Source: Lepas anatifera (Eukaryota > Arthropoda > Thecostraca > Lepadidae). From it: a DNA stretch of 64,000 nt. A program made the position numbers and the translations under genes. The notes beneath the pieces were generated by a model. It was not told where the DNA came from. It saw only the letters and a list, made by a program, of their open reading frames with translations, and did no database searches. Positions 57,455-64,000 of the stretch are shown one piece after another (the stretch's first letter is position 1; each line of letters opens with the position of its first letter). The DNA lies in contig JAOTON010001033.1 of assembly GCA_034440635.1 (NCBI GenBank), positions 310,001 to 374,000 on the forward strand. The letters run 5' to 3'.

Positions 57455-58431
57455 GAAAATGCATAAACACGGTCACCATATTTTGGTATACCTGTTACCT
57501 GACTTTTCTGCAGCTGTTGACAAAATTTCGGGTTCACGTCACATCAGGTCAGGTCACAAGTCCAAGTGGAGTGGCCTAACCTTGAAAAGTTTACAGGTGT
57601 GCAGCAGTGAGAGCAGACCTTATCTTTCGATCTGAATCCACATCACATAATAAGGTCACCGAGAAAAAATTTTATCGCGATTTTCTTATATCGATGACCT
57701 AGGCTCAGATCAGGTTCATGACCTATCCATTGAAAATACATGAAGAAATTGGTTTAGGGTTGATACCTTCCCACTAAAGTGTTTATTTTGCCGCTACCGT
57801 GGCCGTACCAGCGACGGTGGCGCAGAGTCCTATACCGTCGTGTGTTATCATAACTATGCGTCCAAAAATAGAGGTGATATTTGCCGAAACGCTATCATTC
57901 AACATACGCACACTTTCTTAAGGAATTGAACTGAAATTGAAAACTTTCAGAAACAAACTTGCGAAATGCGACAATAAAAGGCAAATGGCATGTATTGCTT
58001 ATTCATTGGGCCCAACACAATAAGGAGTGAATTCACTTTAAAGGGAGGGTGGGAATATTGTAACATATCTTGAATTGATATAACATTTTTGTAGAGCGTG
58101 TCAAGAAACCAATATTCGCATGTTTCATTTCACCCAAAACCCTGTATTTAAATTTTCCCGCTCTGTAAAGTTTGAAATCAAGGGCGACTTGTCCCGATTA
58201 AAACCATGATGGAATGCCATTCCATCTGGCAACGCACGTCACGTGATAAATGTCAGTAAATGGCTTGACTTTTGCAATATAACATGGCACAAACAGCCAG
58301 GTCAGCCGAGTTCGTAGTTATACCGAGATGTTTAGCAAGAGACGATAGTTTTGTTTTCAGCGACTGAAGGTGGAAAATGTAGTTTCTTGATTTTCAGTCC
58401 TATTTTGTTCATAAATATTCATTTCTAGAAT
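57455..58431. other. Intron or intergenic, half-site-rich remnant then plain sequence
   Basis: 57470-57770 contains ATCAGGTCAGGTCACA and other half-sites without ends, so probably another eroded element. No gene in the remainder. Confidence 0.35.
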
Positions 58432-58494
58432 TTAGCCACAGTAGTCCAACTCCTTTAAGACACGATACAGCGAACGGTTCAGGCATCGCAAATT
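58432..58494 (-). other. Possible terminal exon beside the 40-bp array
   Basis: After a TTTGGCAG acceptor on the minus strand, 20 codons read NLRCLNRSLYRVLKELDYCG and stop at TAA (58432-58434). Not recognised. It is listed because it lies directly downstream of a minisatellite, the arrangement seen at confirmed CASP exons. It is upstream of the CASP exons on the same strand, so if real it ends another gene or is an alternative end. Confidence 0.2.
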
Positions 58495-58504
58495 CTGCCA
58501 AAGC

Positions 58505-59215
58505 GGGACCTCTAGGGACAGTGGTGGACCGGGTGGGACCTCTGGGGACAGTGGCAGGCCGGTGGGACCTCTGGGGACAGTAGCGGGCCGGGTGGTACCT
58601 CTCTGGGGACAATGATGGGTTGGGTAGGACCTCTGGGAACGTTGGGGGGTTGGGTAGGACCTCTCTGGGGACAATTGCGGGTTGGGTAGGACCTCTGGGG
58701 ACAGTGGCGGACCGGGTGGGACCTCTCTGGGGACAGCAGCGGGCCGGGTGGGACCTCTAGGGACACTGGCAGGCCGGGTGGGACCTCTGGGGACAGTGGC
58801 GGGTCGGGGAGGACCTCTGGGGACAGTGGCGGGTTGGGTAGGACCTCTGGGGACAGTGGCGGGCCGGGTGGTACCTCTCTGGGGCAATGATGGGTTGGGT
58901 AGGACCTCTGCAAACGTTGGCGGGTTGGGTAGGACCTCTCTGGGGACAATTGCGGGTTGGGTAGGACCTCTGAGGACAGTGGCGGGTCGGGTGGGACCTC
59001 TCGGGACAGCGGCGGGTCGGGGAGGACCTCTCTGGGGACAAGGATGGGTTGGGTAGGACCTCTCTGGGGACAGTGGCGGGTTTGGTAGGACCTCTGGGGA
59101 CAGTGGCGGGTCGGGTGGGACCTCTGGGGACAGTGGTGGACCGGGTGGGACCTCTGGGGACAGTGGTGGGCCGGGTGGGACCGCTGGGAACAGTGGAGGG
59201 TTGGATAGTACCTCA
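58505..59215. repeat. Minisatellite, about 30-42-bp units
   Basis: Units of GGGACCTCTGGGGACAGTGG plus CGGGTCGGGT with insertions such as TCTCTGG. Several frames on both strands stay open for 100-230 codons with proline-rich or glycine-rich repeats; I regard all as artefacts. Confidence 0.92.
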
Positions 59216-59449
59216 TGTTAACACCGCTTGGAGCGCAGCATAAGGCGTCCGTGCTGGCGCTTCTTTGATCACGGTAAACATTGTCAGGCGATCAGTGAGA
59301 GGAATGGAACATCTTGTCAATGGCTTGCGTTGCCAGTAGGGCAGTACTGAGTTCGGTAGGGGCAATGCCGGTACGGTACCGCGGCGGCTTGTGGTTGTTT
59401 TGCACAGATACCCGATCGACGGTTCGACGAATGCCACTAAGGGCCGACA

Positions 59450-59620
59450 CAGTGGCGGATACAAGGGGCTAAGGGACTTAAGCCCTCCCCCAAATGCCAG
59501 GGTGCCCATAGTAAATGCATAGCCGGAGGCTGTTCCGAGGCTTTGTCGGGTGAAGCTCCAGCCCTGTAGTTCCCACCCCCCCCCACCCAGCCCCCGAATG
59601 AAGTCCTTGGTTCACCACTG
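59450..59620. mobile_element. Short hAT-type MITE
   Basis: CAGTGGCGGATACAAGG to GGTTCACCACTG, 171 bp. Flanks GGCCGACA and TGCCGATA agree at 6 of 8, compatible with a decayed 8-bp duplication. Confidence 0.65.
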
Positions 59621-60784
59621 TGCCGATATTATCCAATCGCAGATGCCAGACGGTGCGAGGCACCGCCAAGCGACTACCAGGTTTGGTCCCTCCTAGTTCA
59701 GCCACGGAGCGACGGACGCTACGACACTCGGCGTACCAACAGGCCATTTTTTAACATGTTAACTGGGGGGCCATTTGCCCCCCTCAGTCGGCCGCAATGC
59801 CCCCCAGTGACCGGAAATTGCCCCCCCATTGAAATAGACAAAATATGACTTAAACAGCAATAAATGCAAACCCACCTAACGAACATAAGAGAGAACACTA
59901 CCCGATAATGATGATTTAGGTTTATTGCTGGTGCCAAATTGGCAATCCACAAAAATTGTGTTAAAAATTTTCATCCGTGGATGCCTCCTCCATCGTGCAA
60001 AGCTGAAACAAAGCGCATAGTTACGGGAAATCCCGGTAAAGCGGCCTCAGCATCAACTAATCACAACGCTGGAGCTGAACGCTGGCCTACAACCAATCAA
60101 ACATCATGTTCTATACGACCAGAAGCTCACACCCTAGCCAGTATCGTAAGATTGTATGATGCTCTCACTTCACACGAGGTCAGTTGTGAGCTCGTTCGTG
60201 GATTAGACGGGACACGGTGTAGTCAAAGTGCGTAAGATAGGTTGCTGGTGTGGCAGTATGAAGTGCTTAGTCTTTTTATTTATTATTGTGGTGGTAGCAT
60301 ACATAAACGTCAGGGGCCATTCAAACTTCATACACAGAAGTGACTTCAAACTGCAAACAAACTTCAAGCATAAAAGTGAGGGGGGCCAGTCAAACTTCAA
60401 CCTGATGCTGACAACAAACTTCCCACGTTAGTACCAAAAAATGTTCGAATTTGGGGTCCTCGTTGCCTTCCGCAGCGGCTGGTTATATAAATTTCTGGTT
60501 TTCCCCATTTTGACTGAGATCAAGAACTTGCTGGTCAAGAAGTGGGTGGGGGGGAGGTTGGGGACAAGCCCCCTGGTCTCCCCTTTTCCGACGCTTGTTG
60601 TAGCTTGCGTGAAATTTATAGTCAGATCGCTGAATCAATTTTTTCTACAAAATCGATAAGTTGTTAGCTGGCTTTTATCATAGATTCCTTGAGGTTGAAA
60701 ATGGGGAGAGATTATATATTCGGCCACGACCCTTCGTTAGAATCACAAAACTATCTCCCTAAAAACTCTTCCAAGAAGGAAAGA
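59621..60784. other. Nothing recognised
   Basis: No exon, RNA gene or mobile element is supported here. Confidence 0.3.
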
Positions 60785-60840
60785 GCTGGTAACGCCATAT
60801 GACCCTGACATTTAGTGCGTCGATAAGCCTAAACAATTAT
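60785..60840 (+). mobile_element. SINE tail remnant
   Basis: GAGCTGGTAACGCCATATGA then CCCTGACATTTAGTGCGTCG and AAACAATTATTA match the tail of the SINE family at 61045-61140. Confidence 0.65.
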
Positions 60841-61044
60841 TAGCTGGTTTTTGTACTACATGCCCTAGATGATTTTGACAGCAAAAGTCACACTTCATAG
60901 AAGGTATGTATATAAAAACCTATCTCGATTTAGCCTATGAACGACTTGTGTCCGATGCTATAGGAATGTACTTATCTTGCCACACTCATAAAGAAAAATA
61001 AGTAAATCACCTTTTCATTTGGAATACATTGCATCAGCGTCAGG

Positions 61045-61140
61045 CTAAAATCCCTCCCAACAGGGTGAGAGTTGGCGACGCCGTGTGACCCTGGCAGTTG
61101 ATGCGTCGTTAAACCCCCAACAATAATTATTATTATTGAG
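61045..61140 (+). mobile_element. 5'-truncated SINE, tail portion
   Basis: CAACAGGGTGAGAGTTGGCG to GTTAAACCCCCAACAATAATTATTATTATTG-type tail. The 10-bp duplication CAGCGTCAGG flanks it at 61035-61044 and 61141-61150. Confidence 0.88.
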
Positions 61141-61150
61141 CAGCGTCAGG

Positions 61151-62042
61151 GCTGCCGGGCTGGCCATTTCGTATCCAAATTCCTCGAATTGGGCCTTTTT
61201 TGTCGTGTTTGGCCCCGCGATTTTTTCGGTTGGCCCTTTCATGGAATCTGGCCTTTTTGCCCTTTTTCTAGCTGTTGGCAACTAAGCTATTTCTGGTTTT
61301 TTCCTTGCATAAATATGGCTTATTTTGACCTCTTCCGCTCTGGAATACGATATTCTGACACCGAAAAAGCAGCAGAGCAGCAGCAAAACTGGTTTGGTGG
61401 TGGAAGGGAGGGACAGAACTTTGTTAAAAACACGATCGACAAAAATGATGGCCACCGAAAACTGGACTCAAAGGATGCGATACTATAGGCGCCTTTGGGG
61501 TGAAAAGGTGATGGCAAAGTGCGCCCTCTGAGGCTCCGCTCTCCACCCACTTACCAAAATCATAGAGACGCCACTGTTCAAGAGAAAAAAATGAATAGTT
61601 GGGGCATTCCAGGACAAACCGACCAAAATATTTCAATTTGACACCACCATGTCTAGAAAAATCTGAAACTTTGTCTCCGGGGTAGTTTTGGGCCAGAAAC
61701 ACGCCTGTGAGAATCTTAGCCCCTCCGACCAACGGTGACCGAGTTATAGCCCGAGGCATTTTCGGGAGGTCACCTTATAGACTCATTTTTTATGCTTCAT
61801 AACTCAAAACGCATAGCCTGATTAACAAGTTTTGTATATCATTGAACTCGCCTTGAACTATACTTTATTTGGAAAAGAAAATTTCAAAATTTGAAAATTT
61901 TTGACTTTTAATTTGTTTGACCTTTTCTTTTTGACCTAGCTTGACCTTTTCCCAGTTGAAATTGCCATTTTAGACACCTGAAAAATTTTGATTAATAAAA
62001 TATCTTTCGATAGAAAAAATAAAAAAATGCGTTCTTGCTATA
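61151..62042. other. Nothing recognised
   Basis: A few TGACC words near 61920-61950; no gene or element ends. Confidence 0.3.
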
Positions 62043-64000
62043 AGTTCCAAATATTTAGCACCTAAGGTAGGTATGTAGACGGTTTTTGACCACTGCAGTA
62101 GTACAGCCTTATGTTTAACGCCGCAAACATAGTGATTGTTTTTGTAATCGGTTGCTGGCAATCATATTGCTTTGTCTTTCGAAATTTTCATCGTGCAAGT
62201 GTCAGAATTTATGACAATTAACACGCGCCCACCCGAGGGGTGGGCAACCGGCCTCCTCAGGTCTCTACAGGTAGTAAAAAACACCTTAGCGCAGCACCAC
62301 CGTACGCCATCTATCTCTAACACAACATATTACAACTTCTGGAAAAATAATTTAGGTCAACTGGGAGGTGGTAGGTACCGTAAATACTGAAGGCCAGCTG
62401 GCAATTGACTGGTGAGTGTGTGACCTGAGGTAGACGGTCGTCGTTATGCCTTGTGGGACTTTCAAATTTGGTTCATTGATTAACACTTCATCGTGGGAGT
62501 TGCTCGTTTGGGTGGTGGGGTCGGGGTCTCCGTAAAAGTCCCGTGGTGACTCTAGTGAGACATCTACTCCTTAAACTGAACTGGAAAAAACTTGGACAAT
62601 ATTTATAAAAATAAAATTGCAGCCATTAAAAGTGATAGAAAGGGATCCATTGTTTCGAGGAGACGAGGGCAAATGAACTTATTAATAAATGACTTTTCAG
62701 CCTTAAACGAAAGTTTACAAGATGTTGCGAGTTTATCCATAATTGAAACAAATATAAGTTATCCTATGAGCACCACTAACTCACACAATTACATCGTCCC
62801 CGAGATGGAAAAATAGTATCGATACAAGGTGACCCAGTGCAGCACAGCATACGTTTGAGAGGATTGATGCAATGTAAACAAACGTGTCTGAAAGAATTTC
62901 ATTCCCAAAAGTAATTTGAATCTGCTCATATATGCGAAAAAGTGTCCTGAAATTGTAACGCATTCGACTTGGTCACTTGAACAGATTGCCTCATGATATT
63001 TTTACAAGGTGATCATTTCGTAGCTGACACGGATCCCAGAATCCCAGAATCCCAGATGAATAATTACACTGTGCACTGGGAGTGATGCCGCTAAACAGCC
63101 AGTTTTAATCACTACCGAATATGTTACACAATCGTTTGGTCGTGTCATCTTTGAGGTTGCTCGAGGTCACAGTATTTCTTACAGGAACAAAGTGGAAACC
63201 TAAATTTTGTGGCATAATAATTGACAGAGGAGGCCGTTGAAAGAAATTTTCAGCGCCATTGGAACACTCTTGTTGAGCCCAAACGGATTATGTATCTTAT
63301 AATATTGCCTAGTCAAATGCCAAAATTAACCTGCTTTGACCTAGAGCCAGGCTTAGGTCTGTATGGTAAAGAGAATATTAATTAAACTGCAGTGGCAAGC
63401 CAGAACGACAACGTAAAAACAAAACCTCCATCGCAATTCTCGACAATTCTCAATTTTCTCAAGTTATCAAAATTACCAATTGCCCCATGCATTTCTAATG
63501 GAAAGACCATGACCTTGACCCTGCTCCCGGTTATCGACATAGAAATCCTGCTACGAAAAATTATCTTGCTGGGCGACCTTACTATGTAATGTGAATCAAA
63601 CCACGATAGGCTAAATTTGATATTATTGATGCACTTCCAAGATTTTTCGAGGTTAGGTCTCTTGACCTGGTTTGGGCGGTTTGACCTGGTATGACCCAGT
63701 TCTAAAATTTTTCCGAAGTTGTAATATGTTGTGTTAGAGATAGATGGCGTACGGTGGCGCTGCGTAGGTGTTTTTACTACCTGTAGGACCTGGGAGGCTG
63801 GTTGCCCACCCCTCGGGTGGGCGCGTGTTATGTCATAAATTCTGACACTTGCACGATGAAAATTTCGTAAAGACAAAGCAATATGATTGCCAGCAACCGA
63901 TTACAAAACAATCACTATGTTTGCGGCGTTAAACATAGGCTGTACTACTGCGTGGTCAAACCGTCTACATACCTACCTTGGGTGCTAATATTTGGAACTT
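62043..64000. mobile_element. Element with about 310-bp inverted ends, AGGTCA-rich core
   Basis: 62043-62350 and 63690-64000 are near-identical inverted repeats starting AAGTTCCAAATATT and containing GGTAGGTATGTAGACGGTTT and GCGCCCACCCGAGGGGTGGG. The right end coincides with the window edge, so it may extend further. The core has AGGTCA/TGACCT hexamers and a repeat (62390-62580) shared with 34935-35275. No transposase is visible. A solo end is at 27411-27650. Confidence 0.85.

Noticed and set aside
58432..59216. Proline- and glycine-rich open frames up to 234 codons on both strands
   Set aside because: Produced by the 30-42-bp array; frames overlap on both strands and share no domain.

Overview
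The window is a stretch of an animal nuclear genome, most likely an arthropod and possibly a crustacean. That assignment is inference from the gene families and transposon types; no rRNA or mitochondrial marker is present. There are no bacterial-style operons. Coding sequence is confined to a few short exons with clear splice sites, set in long introns and intergenic DNA that consist almost entirely of transposable elements and GC-rich minisatellites. Most of the long open frames are artefacts of tandem arrays.

Two host genes can be recognised and they converge tail to tail. On the + strand the last two coding exons of paxillin (1018-1138 and 1956-2101) encode the end of LIM3 and all of LIM4. 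On the - strand five coding exons of a CASP-type Golgi golgin (the CUX1/CASP family) run from 52617 down to a stop at 6754. Exon phases match at every junction. One CASP intron is about 34.3 kb (18148-52480) and holds most of the transposons.

Layout: 1-2.1 kb, paxillin 3' end with minisatellites on both sides of an exon. 2.1-6.7 kb, intergenic, with a 45-bp array split by a hAT-type MITE and a 47-bp array just downstream of the CASP stop. 6.75-18.15 kb, CASP 3' exons, a 5'-truncated LINE inserted in a 44-bp array and itself interrupted by a SINE, and two copies of an element with a GCGCATGCGC-like palindrome about every 135 bp. 18.2-18.9 kb, a 34-bp array. 18.94-23.89 kb, a DNA transposon with terminal inverted repeats, a 10-bp target duplication and a decayed protein of an unnamed invertebrate family. 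24-52 kb, the rest of the giant intron: TTAA-flanked, AGGTCA-rich MITEs, a 27-bp array, a hAT transposase remnant, a fold-back element containing a second nested element with a GIY-YIG domain, a 4.2-kb element with a 9-bp target duplication, and smaller MITEs. 52.5 kb, CASP exon and a 19-bp array. 53-64 kb, more MITEs including a nested pair, a 40-bp array, SINE remnants and a 2-kb element with roughly 310-bp inverted ends.

Three patterns stand out. (1) Nearly every recognised exon abuts a minisatellite, and in one case the unit clearly carries the exon end and its 5' splice site, so the donor has been copied more than ten times. (2) TTAA-flanked MITEs carry about 20 nuclear-receptor-type half-sites each. 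(3) The 4.95-kb transposon ties an uncharacterised protein family to defined ends and a target duplication.
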